Assembly: GCA_020284085.1 (NCBI GenBank)
Contig: JACEVL010000497.1
Coordinates: 856,501 to 920,500 of the forward strand
Length of the DNA stretch: 64,000 bases
Direction of reading: 5' to 3'
Source: Aporrectodea caliginosa
Taxonomy: Eukaryota > Annelida > Clitellata > Crassiclitellata > Lumbricidae
Shown: positions 21,030 to 36,000 of the stretch, piece after piece
Layout: each line of letters starts with the position of its first letter
Position numbering within the stretch: position 1 is the first letter of the stretch
The notes under the pieces: generated by a model
Seen by the model: only the letters and a program-made list of their open reading frames with translations
Databases searched by the model: none
What the model was told of the DNA's origin: nothing
Position numbers and translations under genes: made by a program

Positions 21030-24000
21030 CTGTTAGAACAAAATAAGTGATGATTGTGCAACTTTAGTTGTAATTACCAACTTCTCAATTGCTGGTGTCT
21101 AATGCACAAAGCATCAAACGATGGCAGATAAAAATAATCAAGAACGTCAACATCTAGAAACAGCCAGGGACACCAGTACATTACAATATTAGGAATTAGT
21201 AATGCTGGTTACCAAGTCTTTCACCCATTCAGGCGATCATAGTTTCTGTTAATCTGTTAAAACGTTAAGCAAATAAGTGCTGGTTCAGCCAGAGCCCCTT
21301 TCTAAAGATTGCCGGCTGCAGGGACGGATATAAGGAGAGACTGGGGATTGAAGGTAGTTACAAGTGCTCATCTAGCTATTTTCTGTTTGTAACAAGTTGC
21401 GTCTGTCACAGCTTAGAATCACGAGTAAACGAATATTGATTGATTAAAGATTTTGTAGATCAGGCAGAAAGATAAATCCTTAACATGCTCACTTCAACCT
21501 AACAAGTGTTTCTGTCATTCTTAATAAACTTTAATCTTATCCAGCTCAGCAATTGCAGCACCTTGGAGAGATACGTGAAAGGTGCTCTAGTGGGTTCTCG
21601 ATACATATTACGCACATGTTGAGCTCCTTTGCAAGGTTCTTGAAAGGCACTAATTCTGCTTTTGTCACAATCACTACAGCATAATATGTAACCTTGGCCA
21701 AGAAAAGTGACCACTTGTCTCATACTACATGAGCCGGAAATGGACTTTTTCTTAAAACTATAATTATTGATTTTTGCATTTAATTACACTGCACCTTTGG
21801 CCAACTGTATTACAAACTATATTATGCCACATGATGTACTAAGGCAAAACTTATGATTAATGCATCAGGTAGACACAGGTTGAATTTTTATTTGTGATTT
21901 CTTCAATGTCAAATAATTTTTTAATTTTCATTTAAAAAGGGCATAAATGTTGGACCAAATGTCCAGAAATTTTTCCATTACTTTCTTCCGATATCAGCAT
22001 AATTATGGAAACGGTTAACAAGTCCATTCCAGAAAAGTGGTCCCTTTCTTGACCGAGGTCACATATTATCTGACTGTTTCACACTATGTATTAGAGAGTG
22101 ACATGGGGAATTTCCCCGCGGGGAAACCGCGGTAAATCCCGCGGTAATGGGGACAACAATTGCGGTAATACCGCGGTAATGGGGTTTACTCTCGCGGCAA
22201 TACCGCGGTAATGGGGAATGAGCCGGCAATAAACCCGAGTGATGTTAAGAACTTGAGACCTGACAAGGAGATTTTTTATATCCTGAAGCCTTCTAGTTAG
22301 AAATAGTCAGGACTTGGCTAATGCAAACTGTTGATAAGATAATAACAGACTATTGCAGTCTGCAATACAAATAGATTTGTAAGCTACAAAATTTTATTTT
22401 TTAAAATTTGAATTGGTGTAAACTTTTTGCGGGGAATGTGATGTCCTCCTGCGGGGATGGGGTGGGGATGGGGGAGAAAACCTGCGGGGATGGGGCGGGG
22501 ATGGGGACAAACCCTGCGGGGATGGGGCAGGGATGGGAAGACTTACTTGTTGCGGGGCGGGGATGGGGTCGAGACTGTCTCCCCATGTCACTCTCTACAA
22601 TGTATGAAAGGTAACTATTGATGTAGCCTGTGAAAGACTAGCACTTACAGGTCATGCTTAATTGTTTACTTAAATCCATGTGACTTACCATATGGATGCA
22701 GAACCAGGTAACTAAGTATGTCGGACAGAGAGACGATGCCTTTCAGCAGCTGATTATCATCGACCACAACCAACCGATGAACCTAGACACACAACATCAT
22801 TGACCATTACTCAGATTAACATCACCACCACCACAGGTGTCTTGGCTACAATGCACCTGGCAGTTCTAATTACGTAAAGAGTCTATGAGTTCGGTACACA
22901 GTTTACATTGCGATCAACTGCGCATTTTGGTTAGTTTACCTACTACAGGTTTTGGTTATGTTTCAGAAGGTTTAAACTGTTGTCAACTGGGGTTTGATTA
23001 GGTACAGAACGTCTGCTTTGTACACTCGCATCAGCTGGGGCTTTGTTTAGGTACAGAGAGCTTACCTGGTACACTCTCCTCAACTGAGGGTTTTGGTAAG
23101 GTACAGATGGATAACACTTTCATCAACGGAGGCTTTTCGTTAGATATTGATGGATCACACTCTCATCAACTGAGGGTTATGGTTAGTTACAGAGGGTTCA
23201 CACTCTCATCGACTTATTTTGTCTGTATCTGCCAACCCGTTTTCTCTTCCTTCACTTTCCTTCACTCTATTACCTGTAACTGCAAACAAGGTGACTAAAC
23301 ACGAGGGAACTGATAAGAATCATGATGCAGTGTAAAAGAATAACTAAAATAATCAGATTCCTCAAAAATGAATTTTAATTTCAATATGCAGAGATGTCAG
23401 TGAGGAATAATTTACCCCTGCTGTTACAATTCGATCAACAACATTTTGAAGTTTTTCTGATAGAAGGCAAGTCAAGACACCTTCAAATTCCTGCAGAAGA
23501 GAAATAAAAACACTCACTGCAGGGCAGATTACCTGGTCAGTGTTTAAAAATAACATAAGAAACTAATTCAGTTAATTCAAATTGTTATGTCATATACGAC
23601 AGAGCTTTGGTATAGACCAGTTCATTTTCGCAAAGTACAAAGTTTACAAACAACTGATTTGCTTGGGTCAGTTATGATCATTTGCACAGTTGGTGAAAGA
23701 CAGTAGAATCAAAAACAATGCCCAAGTTACATGCAAAATCAACAAATGAGTTTAAAAGATTTAAGCGACCCAAAGTTCTTAAGTTGCTGTGGAGTGTCCA
23801 GTAGTATAAATTCAGTTTTAAATCGGTTACAGAGGAGTTTATAATTTGAGACTTCGTTCTCTTGTTGCATTTCACATACTACTAAGCTAAATATTCTCCA
23901 GTACTCAAACTTTTACTCTAAGGTGAATACAACACATGGTTTGATAGAAGTTTTTTAATAATAATAAAAATAATAATAATATAAACTTATATCCAAACCA

Positions 24001-27000
24001 TGAGTATCACAAAATAATTAAAAACAACTACATAATAATAATGACATTTCTCTATAGGGGCCGTCCATAAATGACGTCACGCACCTAGGGGGAAGGGGGT
24101 CGGAAATTTGTGACGATGTGTGACATGGGGGAGGGGGTCAGCGAAGTGTGACGTCACATCAGGTCTGTGTAATTAAATTTAACAATTAACAACATTTTAA
24201 GTTTAAAATAACAGCACTAATTTTGAGTATTAAAATTTTCATAATTTTTTGATTATTTTAATGTATACGGGCACCATTATTAATAATTTTCTAATTATTT
24301 AAATATTTTTCACCATCAGATTTTTAAATACTTATTACAATGACAATAAATTGGATTTGAAACATGTTTTATTATCAAGTGGAAATTTGGTTTTAGGGGG
24401 TCAGAGCTTTGTGACGTCATTTTTCAGGGGTGTGTGACTTTTTGTGACATGGGGGAGGGGGTCAAAAATCGGCCAAAATAGCGTGACGTCATTTATGGAC
24501 GGCCCCATATCAAAAACTTCTTATATTCTTAAAAACATTTAAATACAACAACATAGCAGAACTCCGAGATGCAGACCGAGTATTCCAAGTCATGTGACAA
24601 ACTCTTGCATCCTACAAAATGCACGTGAAATTGTCAGATGCAAGATGGAGCCTACTTACTCATTTACTCAATGCTATTGTGAGGAATTTACCTCTCGACG
24701 ATTCTTCAGTGCTTCTGTTATGGTAACATCTAAGTTGTAGTAGACCTTTTCAGCAGCCAATCCCTGGAATCAAAGAAAATCTTTGACGTTTAGTTTTAAA
24801 ATTAATTCCAGGTAATAACAGAGACCATTAATAAAATGTGGGGAATGGTAGTCGAATGGAGAGCATAGCATGGGTTTGCACTGCCAATCAGATGGTCACT
24901 TTATAAGGACCTTGAGCTAGTCCTTCATGCACAGTTGCTAAGCTCCATTGATAATATCAATGGAGTTTAGCAACAATCCAACTGCATAAATTTGTAGAAC
25001 GGATAACCCTTCTGACTAGACGCAGCGCTCGTGAATAAGCTGGTGCCCTGCGCTTGGCTTTCGAGTGGCGCTTTAGAAATTTGGAGATTACGATTTGATA
25101 TTGCCCTACTTCCAAAGTTAATTGAAGTGCACTTCATGAACGTTGGAAGTAGAGCAATATCAACTGCAGTTGGATTGTGTTGTATAATCGTCAACAGACC
25201 TAGAATTACTAGTGAACTTAAGTTTAAGTCTTATACTTCATTTATGGTAATGACACCAGTACCAGTAATAATTGTCAATGGACCTTATATTAATCGAAAA
25301 AGATAGCCTAACATTAATTTATTGTAATATACCACTAATTGTTAACGGGCCTTTAATTACTGCTAAAAGACATTCTCCTCCACAATTTCTCACAAAAAAA
25401 ATACCACGAATTTTCATCCCACATTTACAATGTGTCCAGAATGCTATTATGGTTTGTTATCGGACACTTTTCCTCAATTCCAGATACATACAGTGGCTGT
25501 GGAAAGCCATGCTGACTGTTCTTACTGCCACACAACAGTTCTGATGTTTTAAGTACATACTGTTAACAGAAACTGATTTTCAGAGGGTAACCAGACATAG
25601 AAATTCACATATTAATATAACATATAACTCACCAGTAACACTGCAAAGTTACATGACTCATAGATCAAGAGGCCAAGAACTTCAAATGAAGGAGAAACAA
25701 ATGTGATCAACATAGGAATAAGCAGAGAACTTTAACTAAGAAGTCTTATTTATACCTAGCTAAATGTGCTAAACATGGTGAAGACTGCAGCCAAGTCATT
25801 GCTTATATGCCCATCTTTGTCACCTTTGGATGCTAAACTGCTAAAACTAAACATAGATCACTAGAACATTCACTAGTAACTTCAGCAACTTCCGCAACAT
25901 TAGGTGTCAATTAAAACAAGAATTTATTATTGTCAAGCACCTGCTAAGTTACATCCAAACAAGTCTAATTAAAAACAGTGCCATGACTTACGAAAACATC
26001 GAACTTGGCATAGATGTCAACAACTTTTCCTTCGCTGTTCACTATCGGCAGAGCCGAGATTCTTCTTTCGACAAACATGTTGAGTGCCTCAATTAATGGC
26101 GTTTCTGGTGTCGCCTAGAAACAGATAAGGAAATGCCAGCAGGGGATGAACATGTGCCTTTCACACAAATAAGAAAAATACTGATTAGGAATTGGATGAA
26201 CAAACAACTATCTGGAAAAATGAACCAACATACACCTAAATATTGTAGAGAATAGGAATGACTATCCCCTATATAATAAATAGATAGACACATACCTATT
26301 AGTAAAATAGATTATATACCAGTAAGTATAAATACAAATATGTATTATTTCTTTATTTATTTACTGTAGTGCTTAAAGTATGGTACGACACCAAAGCACT
26401 GCACACATCGCTATCTAAATGATTAAAACAAGCGCATTTTAAGGCAGTTTGAAAATGCTGAACAGTCATATGCAACAGCATATAAGTATATTAATTTATT
26501 AATGAAATTTATATAATGCCACTCTAGGAAACTGATCAGAAGTGCTCTGTACACTAGTCTTCCAATATATAATGGATGACTTCCGACACGATGGTCCAAC
26601 ACAGGGAAGGCGCAACGTGTTAAACTGATGCATGGAAGTGCAAACCTCCACACGCAGCTATCATGAAAATCGATCGTATATCTACACCTGTAATTAAACT
26701 GGATCAACAGGTATCTGTATATATCAGAGCACCTCTGATTAGTCTCTCTTGAAGTGACACTATATAAATTTCTAATTACAATAACAATTATAATTACAGG
26801 CATTAGGGAAACAGACCAACACCTGTGCCTGAACAAGAATTGTCAGGAAACCATTTCGTTTGGATCAGTCATTACTTTACCAATATTTTTCCATTGCGCA
26901 GTAGAACTAGTGGATAGCGCATCAGCTGACTGACGTAACTGCAGTCGTTAAAAACGATTTATAAAGAAGCATCACCAGTAATGAGCTGCTTCTGAAGTGT

Positions 27001-30000
27001 TGCACATAATTCGTTGTAGGCACAAGTCTGCAGAGAGTTAAATGATTCCACTTGTGAACAGTAGAATATTCATCTTTTCTGTCTTGATGCCTTATGCAAA
27101 GCTCAAAGCTCAAAGCATCCTGTGTCTGATCTAGCCTTAGCTTTAAGCTCCGTGCTACTGACCGATGCTATGTTTTCATAGGAACCGATCTTCAGTTGCT
27201 GCAGCGTCTGTTGCATGAAGTCCGGACGAGGCAATTCATTCATCTGAAACAATCATCATCACAATGACAATCCCTGCATTAACAATAATGTAATGATGAC
27301 AATTTCTATAGCATCGTCAGTAGCAAGCTACGTTTGTTATTAATATTCTCTTATTAGTTCAAAGGTCATTCCAATCACACTGACAGCAATATAAGAGAAT
27401 ATACTTACTGCAGCAATGCCACAGAAAACATTGAACTACATTACATTATGATAACAACAGTAATAATGAAGTTTTACATGCATGTCTTGGGTTCTCTTCT
27501 TCGCTTTCGACCAGACACACCCTAGAATTTGGCTAACACAATGATTTTGCTTAGTAGTGATCACAGACTAAAGCCTTGAACAATATTCCCTCGACAACAT
27601 GGAAGTTCTTAGAGGCCAATGCAGGAGGTGAGAGAGACCTGCAAATGGAACGAAGTTGGCGCAGATGGTAGAAGCAGGATCGGGAAACCGAGTTGACCTG
27701 GTTAGTGAAAGTAAGGGTAGGATCCAAAACAATTCCCAGGTCACGAACAGAAGAGGAAAACGGGATGAAGGGGAACCTGAGATGGAGAGAAGCAGCATCG
27801 ATCTTATCCAGCTGGAGGCGGCCGCCAAGCCACATGAACTGTGTCTTGTCAGGGTTCAGTTGCAAGTGGTTAGAGGAGAGCTCTATAGGGCACATGAAGC
27901 CTCTAGTAAATGCTCTACCATTTGTATGGTAGAGGAAGCTGGACCATAAGAAGGGTTTGGGTATCGTCGACAAAACTGGTGATACGAAACCTCAAACAGT
28001 TGGAAAATCCCCCAATGGTAATTTAGTAATGCTAGGGCTTGCAGAGCATTGCAGGTTTCAAGGTAGTTCCAGTCCTGATGCTTTGCACTCTGATGTTGCT
28101 TTCAACTTTATATGGTTGATTAATGAGTAGGCAGACCATGAAATTTTATGTGAATGTCTTGATGTGGAGACATTACAGCTTGGTCGGACGTACTACATGC
28201 ATATCATTTCATCTCTTTTGCCATTAATTCTGGGAAACTGCTACACATCAACAAAGGGTTGAACGATCATTTCCACGATCAAATGGATTCACCAGCTGTT
28301 TAAAATTTCCCTGTGTCATGCAAAGTAAAGACTTCTGTGACCGGTTGCAGTCTTAAAGACATTGCCAGCAATGTATCAATGTATCTTTTACATACATTCT
28401 GAAGTTCAGAAGGTTTTTCTTAAGAAACAAACTTTAACTTGGTCATCCTTTGTATGGTACATCTAACCATCATTGCCTGTCATTATTATTATTAATTATT
28501 TATTATTATTATTATTACTAATATTATTATAGCGCAAGTTAATATAACTAAACACATCGCAATTGTGCAAGTAATAGCTCAGCTGAGTCAGATAACACGG
28601 TGTCATTGCTACTGCTCCAGCACCGGTCTCTCACATCTGAGTGTACGGTTAAAATCAGATTAAATCGTAAAAAACCCAATCAGCCGCTGAAATTTGTCAT
28701 CCACAGTGAGACAAGACAGTCCAGTCTTTTTGATTGCCAAAAACAAGAGCAGCCAACTAAACAAGGCTGACTGTGCTTCCATAGGTTTTAAACAGCATGC
28801 CTTAAATTACCAATACCCACAGGAAATAATATCTTGCCAATACAGGCAGAAACGCAGAATGCATTCAGGCAAAGTGTTTACTTGACGGACACGTACACAA
28901 GACAGGAGAAACCGAAGGATGCGCTTGAGCGTGAGAATGTGCAGCGCATTTCCCGTTGCATGGTCGACCACCAGCAGTCTATGTACTTTGTTTTCACACA
29001 AGCTACGAACAGCGTCAAGGAGACTGTCGTCAGGACCAATGAGAACCATCGGTCGATCGTAACCATGGAGAACCTCTGAAAAACATCACCATGACAACCG
29101 TAAAAAACAAAGAAACGTCAATGCAAATAAAACAACAAAATACGACTCATTAATTATCATCTGTATTCCAAGCTCATGCATAAGTACAGACAGTAAATAA
29201 GAAAAGATTTAATCAATTATTCTGTACATTCTGCAGTTTCGACCAGTCCTCTGACAGCTTATCAAGATATTTCTGCAGCACGAGTCAAATAAAGTAGAGC
29301 AGTCCATTAAGCTAGCCCTGAGGCAGCCATGGGTATGAAGTGTTAGCAACTTCATTTTCTTAGCCTTGGCATATGAGAGTGGGTGGCCAGTCCTCTCCCT
29401 TGCCACTTCATCTTCCCACCCACAATCTACAGTCAGCATACTCATTATAGCTGAGTTGGCCAGAGGGCATGGGTGGAGCAGAAATCTTGAACCAAATTTC
29501 TGCTCTGGTGGGGATTTGAACCCTGACCTCTCAAAGGTATTAATCCAGTAATGACATTTCAAATAAAAGCTGCCAAAAACAAAAAATTGACATTCAGAAA
29601 TCCCGTGCTAAGAGAAAAAGTCTATAATAGATCTGGCATTTGGTGAAACGCTCTCGACTGGCGATAACACAGATGTAATAAATGTAAGACGAGGCGTACA
29701 ATTCCTACAGCACAGCAATTTCAAAAGCGCTTCAGCAAGTCACAAGAATCAAGAAGTACTGCAATAAAATATCGTTGTTAAAAAGGAAAGTCTTTCAGAG
29801 TCCCACAAACAAAAAGGGACGGTCTGCACCTTCAGTCTCAACAGATCTACACTTGGTGTTATTCGACCACATTAAACGAATACTCCAGTTATTGCATCCT
29901 CACATGAATATTTATAGACTTGTGTCACAAAAAAATAACGAACGTGAAGGTTTAGTCTGAAGGGAACAGGAAGCAATGTTCCCATTAATAGGTCACCCAT

Positions 30001-33000
30001 ATAAATTATGCACATTCCAACAGCTGCTCACAAAACGCTGCAATAAGGTGTCATAACAAACATTTCACATACACACGAATATAAAAAACTGAAAGCACAT
30101 ATTTCATTTCCAAAGAAATATTAATAAGGACTGTGGTTTAACATCAAATAGAGTGTTGAAAGGCAGCTTGTGTATTATGATAAAAATATTTTAAGCTGAC
30201 ACAGACACAACTTAAACAGGCAATATTGTTGAGGATAGTCTGGAGAGAGTCACAGAACAAAGATCAAATATGTTAGTAGACGTGCTTAAAAAGAATACGT
30301 GAAATGTAGTTATGGTGATCTATGCAATGTACCAAAGCACAGCTATTAACAGAGTCCATAACACCATGAATGCACATGGACTGTGTCCATATAATATTCT
30401 ACCTGCCATGAAATTCACATCCAAATATCAGTGAATCTACATAATATTATGGCAATGGGTAAAGAATTATGGAAGAAATGCATACAAATGATTTGAAAAA
30501 TAATATTATCTTCAGGAAATCATCAACAAAATGGTAAAAAATCAATTCACAAAATAATATGAAGCACGAAATTTATGGAGCATAACAGCAGCACAAGGCC
30601 ACCTGTGCTGGCAAAAAGAATAAAGGAAAATTCACTATCATATCAATATTTTTGCAACACATTGAAAAACATGGTAGTTCCAAACCTTAGGTTCAAGTAA
30701 CTGAAACAGCATTTATCTCTTATTGGCATATGGTCTGGTTTACACAATATAAGACATGTCCCAGACAACTTTGCATTAACGAATCCACACTGTATCTCAT
30801 ATATACATGTGTATATAAAATTAATATTGTTGAATATATATACAGTATATATGTCCACATATCTGACCCTTCAGAAACTAATCAAAGATATTGCCTACAG
30901 AAAAAGAAAAAAATTGTGTTTATTGCGAGTATACACATACAGCAGTGTTCCATATCGTTGACACCATTAAGTTGCGTCAGCGACCAAGATATTAATGTAT
31001 TAGTCATCAGTACTTCTGTGTGACCTTCAGGTATAACTTCATCTCAGTTTCTAATGAAGGGATTATACAGACACGGGTTTCGAATAGGAAGCCATGTGCA
31101 GCATTCTATGAATTTCTGATACTTTCAAATTCAGGCATTCATCATTGAGACTGCGTCATCACTGGCCATATACATATATTCATCAGGCTTTATGAAAAAA
31201 GAATTGCAAACATTATCATTGCTCACAAGTAAAAAGTGTTGTAACAACAGCTGATGAAATACATAAATATCTTGGTCGCTGATGCAACTTAATGGTGTCA
31301 ATGACACTCTGCTGTATGTGTATATTGGCAGTAAACACCATTTTTTTCTTTTTCTGTAAGCAATATCTTGCCCTTAGGAGGTTCGAGCATTTCAAACCTG
31401 CCAATCTACATGGCGCTTGCCATCATCATCCAACTCAAAAACATCATACTTGAACTTTGTCTTTTTTCTTCCTTATCATTCCTCCTGTCATAATAACTTC
31501 TTCCACTCAGTGTATGCCACTCCATTTCCTTAATTCAGCATACTTTTTATTGCAGCTTGTAATGTCTGCTCGAAACTTTTAAAAACTGACCAGTTTTCTT
31601 CCCAAAACATTTAATATGTCACAGTGTTTGACCATTCTTTTAAAACATCAATTCAAACCTGCATTTGAGTACATGCTCTGCTGGTCTCAAGAATTTTCTC
31701 GTCAAAAACATAAATACCAGTAAAACTGATTAATTAGTAGAAGTGGTAAAGTAAAAAACATACTGGCACAATGGGTAAGCAATTGAAATTCAAAGTCCTA
31801 CACAGTACACAATAACAGTAAGTTAAGAGACATTAGCAAATGAACATACATGGACCTACACAGCAAAGCAATATGCACACTCTGTAGGAGTCATCTATAC
31901 ATTCAGTTACTCCAAAAGCTTGAATAAAGTTACGGATTACCCATATTAATACTTCTGTAATAATTGTGATAATAAATCTTAGACTGAACATTACCAGTTA
32001 CTTTAGCATAAAGGACAATTTTATAGTAATTATCTTTTCCAAAATAGTTTAATATTCTCGTGTACGAAATAATCAGAACTTCAGAAGACGGCTGAATGAG
32101 GTGTACTTAAGCAAATCTTTAATTCCTAAGCACTAATTAATTACCCAACATCTGAGCTACTTCAGTATTTTATTACATGAAAACATCACATATCATTCTC
32201 TATTCGTTAACTCGTTGGCAATTTTTGTGTAATTCAAAATTTAACGGCAACTTTGGACTAATTTTGCCGACGAACATCAAAAGATATTAAGAAGCAATTA
32301 CTAAAAGATTAGTGGCATCATAAAACTTGAAAGCAAGGCCCGATACAAGATTTTATACAGAACAGTACAAACACAACATCAGTTTTTATACAACTATTGA
32401 AGCAGACAACATTGGTCAGACATCAGCGATAACAGCAACAGACCATAAGATAATAAAAGCATTTCTATAAAAGATAAGAAAACCTTAAAATATCTCTATC
32501 TACCAAACGTGATCCTAAAAAGATCGGTACTGCCACAGATGGTTCTAAATGGGTTCTGCATTTCCAGAAATGGTTCTGAAGGAGGTCTCTCCCTCCAAAA
32601 ACTATCCGCAGAACGTTTATCTTCAAAAAATGGGTCTTACAATAGTCTGGCATTAACAGAGGAGGTATGTGGTTGACCAGCATTCTCAAGATAGGCATGG
32701 AGAGAGATGAGCTAACATAAAATGCACATAAATACAGTACCAAAGAAACGTCTGGCATAAACACTGATAGCCTAGAAAAACTTATGTCCAGTTCAAGTTG
32801 AACCCTTGCACCCATATTGCAGGCACACTCAATTCAGCCAACGACATATGTTAAGCCTATGCTTAGTTTCAACAATTCTATCTTCTTCTTCTTTGGTTCT
32901 CTGCTCTTATAGGCAGGCAGGTTCATACTTCCAATGTCGCCATGCTTCTCGTTGTCCAATGTCCAGCTCTCTCCTTAGCTTGTTGTAACCCTCCTTCATC

Positions 33001-36000
33001 ATCCAGTCCATTAACATGAATAACATCATTCTTGGTCTTGCTCTTGGCTTCCCCCTTTTATCCCTCAATTAAAGTTCTTAGGAGAGAATCTCCCCTCATA
33101 ATATGACTCAAACACTTTCTCTGACATCTTTTGATTGCTTCGATTATGGATCTGTTTTCATCTAACATTTGTAGTAAGTATCTCTTCACCTGATCTAGTG
33201 AAACACAAATCCAGTCTTTAAACTGCAGCCACTGATAGCAGTGGACTGATATAGATGACATGAAAATGGAGAATTTAAAAACCAGCTCGTCAATATTTGC
33301 TAAATATCTGCAGTTTATATAAACATGGCATACAAATTAACTTTAAAGCATTGGGATATTTTCATCATAAGTAGGTTCCCTCAGATGCACTTAACAAGTA
33401 ATAGTTCTCTGATAACAGGAGCTGATACAGACGCACTGCCTGCAAAACTGTCTCACTATTTCAAGTATGCCTTAAAACCACTGGACATGACATACAAATT
33501 ACGGGCGACATAATGACTCCAAAACAGCTACACAGACAAAGTAAAACAATTATTAATGATTCATTCCGATAATTGATAATAATCATGTACATAAAATCTG
33601 CCACCTGTCTTGTGACTACCATGAGCTCACAAATATACAAGGTATTCAGACAATTAGTCCAAATTTCCTCTGAAACTTCACAAAATCCAAGGAAGGTGAA
33701 GGGCAGTTCAATGTTCAATAAAGAGAGAACCAGAACCTCAAGATAATGTTCAAACAGTTCATGGAAAGACCAATTCTGCATCAGTTTAGACTTACATGAA
33801 ACATACGTGAATTCATTTCCTGTCTGTTGAATGCATGCTCTAAACAGAATGACCACAAGTTGATCATAATCAATTATTTTTTTACTTTTGAAACAGCCCA
33901 TTGAAAAATCCAAAGATCCTCTGCCAATAGTAACGTTCCAATTCCATTAACCATAGTCCGTCTACTCCGCTGACCTTTGACTCACGACCTCTTCACTTGA
34001 ACCAAACTTCACGCACCTGCCTTCATGATTTTTACTTGCCTAAGTGCCTGTGCTGGTTCAGAAACTTAGCTTTTTGGATGCTGCAAACAACTGAAGATTA
34101 CCATTAAAGCTGTTGCTATGGAAAACTTAATCATTTCTATTTTAAACTTGTATGATCTAATGAATTAGTTACAATTTTGTCATATCCGAGTTTGAGCTGT
34201 ACTGTAACGAAGTGCATAATCGGGTGGCAGCTAATGCATTGGCCCTCAAAACGGAAATTAGCTTTGAAACAAGGCAGCCGGGACTGCGCACAATCGTAGG
34301 CCTACTATTCCGCACTCCGACCCCCTTACTAAGAAGGGATTTATCACTAGGATGCTGTGGAGTTACATGTTTCACTAGCATTTAACATTTTACACATTAT
34401 TATTATTAATATTCTTAATTTGATGCTTCATCATTATCATTATATAACTATTGTCCCATTGTGCGTTTGCACTTACTTACCTGGAGAATAAGCAACTGTG
34501 GTCTGCTGAAGTAACGGAGTGGAGTAACGGGCAACAAATTTACAGTAACACAGATATTGACTGAACATTGCATGGAACAAGATTGCATGTACAATATGGC
34601 AAAGTACAGCAACTGAAAGGCAATTACAATGTATGCATTTCACACAGAATATCTGGCATCTCATATATCAACAAAGATAATTATATCTCAATTCTAAAAT
34701 GTACTCTGACCCAATAATACAACAAAATAATAATTATGTCTGCGCAGTGGAAATTGTAAAGAAGGATTCACAACAAAGCAGGGTTTCCTGTAAAAATTTC
34801 AGGCCCTCTCAGTGGTTGAGCCATCCAGTTGGAAATGACTACAGGTCTATAGATCTGAGTCTTCTTCTAACTCGGGACACTCTATAATTATACACTTTCT
34901 ATCAATGCTTGAAAACTTTTGCCTTTCACTGCGACTGAGTTGGGAGCACTTCTGAGTACCTGCAGGAATCTTGAAAAAGCACTGCATAAATTTACTAAGC
35001 AAGAAACCAGCAAGCTCCACAGTTAGCAGAACCTCAAGCATCAGTACCGTTGGTATGGTAAATCATAATTAAATTACAGTCCAGCTGTAATGCATATATC
35101 TCAAAACAACAATCCAAAAGCCAGAGAGTTGATTTGCACAGCTCAACAACTAACTTGATTCACTAAGACTTGAACCCCAAACACAGAGGTTGAAAGTAAA
35201 CACATAAGCAGATTCAGTCATCTGTCAAGGTGCCACAGAGAAGTTTGCGTCATACTTGAAGAGGAATAAAAAAATTTGCTCATAGTTCATTTTGGAGTGG
35301 AACAAAACAGGAGAGTGCAGAATTATTGGATCACAGAATTGGATCACAGAACAAATTTACTTTAAGAATTGAGTACATGATAACTCAGATAAAGTAGACA
35401 AACATTTGCAGCCATCTAGCAAACATGACACCAGGTTATGTACAAGGAAGAGACACGGTGTAGAAATAAGCTGACATAGCTTGCTATGCTCAATTAATTG
35501 CATGTCCCATTTCTCACGAACACGTACAGCAATCCGGAGAGCTACTTTCAATAACTAAAATCTTCTAACGTGTTTCTGCACTCCATAATATAATAAATAA
35601 GGCAGCAAAGAATTTTCTAACAAAAGCAATTGCTTGTTGCATTAACTTCTGGGCTGACAGAGGTCTTACTGCAGGGGTGGGCAACAAACAGCCTTTTGGG
35701 CCGGGTCCGGCCCCTGGCGACCTTTGAACCGGCCCTTGACATGTCTTTTATATATGTGACCCAAGAGATCAAAATGAGTCGCATGTCGGAAATTTTAGAA
35801 TATGAGTATTTTACATTTTCTTAAAGACCACATTTTTTGCTTTAAAATGACACCAAAAGTTTGGTTATACCTTATTTTTTGACAAAGTTACGAATGATTA
35901 TGTGGTTTTTGGAAAAAATTTTCATTTATTTTAACATATAATCACCAAAAATAAAAGTATTCTCTGTTCAAAATTCTGAAAATACACATTAAAACAATGA

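Noticed and set aside
22430..22570. GC-rich block as a CpG-island promoter
   Set aside because: It is a tandem GGGGATGGGG-type repeat inside a hAT-like MITE with defined ends.
26423..26836. 137-codon minus-strand frame in a PRKAG intron
   Set aside because: No recognisable motif; composition looks random and it overlaps no splice-consistent exon.
27241..27243. ATG at the start of [10 protein letters not shown] as a PRKAG start codon
   Set aside because: It follows a splice acceptor, and the upstream CBS1/CBS2 exons continue in phase into it.
32465..32815. 116-codon minus-strand frame
   Set aside because: No family motif and no supporting splice sites; it lies next to a LINE fragment in an intron.
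33461..33913. 150-codon minus-strand frame
   Set aside because: Hydrophobic, A/T-driven composition in an intron, no domain, no splice signals and no repeat-family match.
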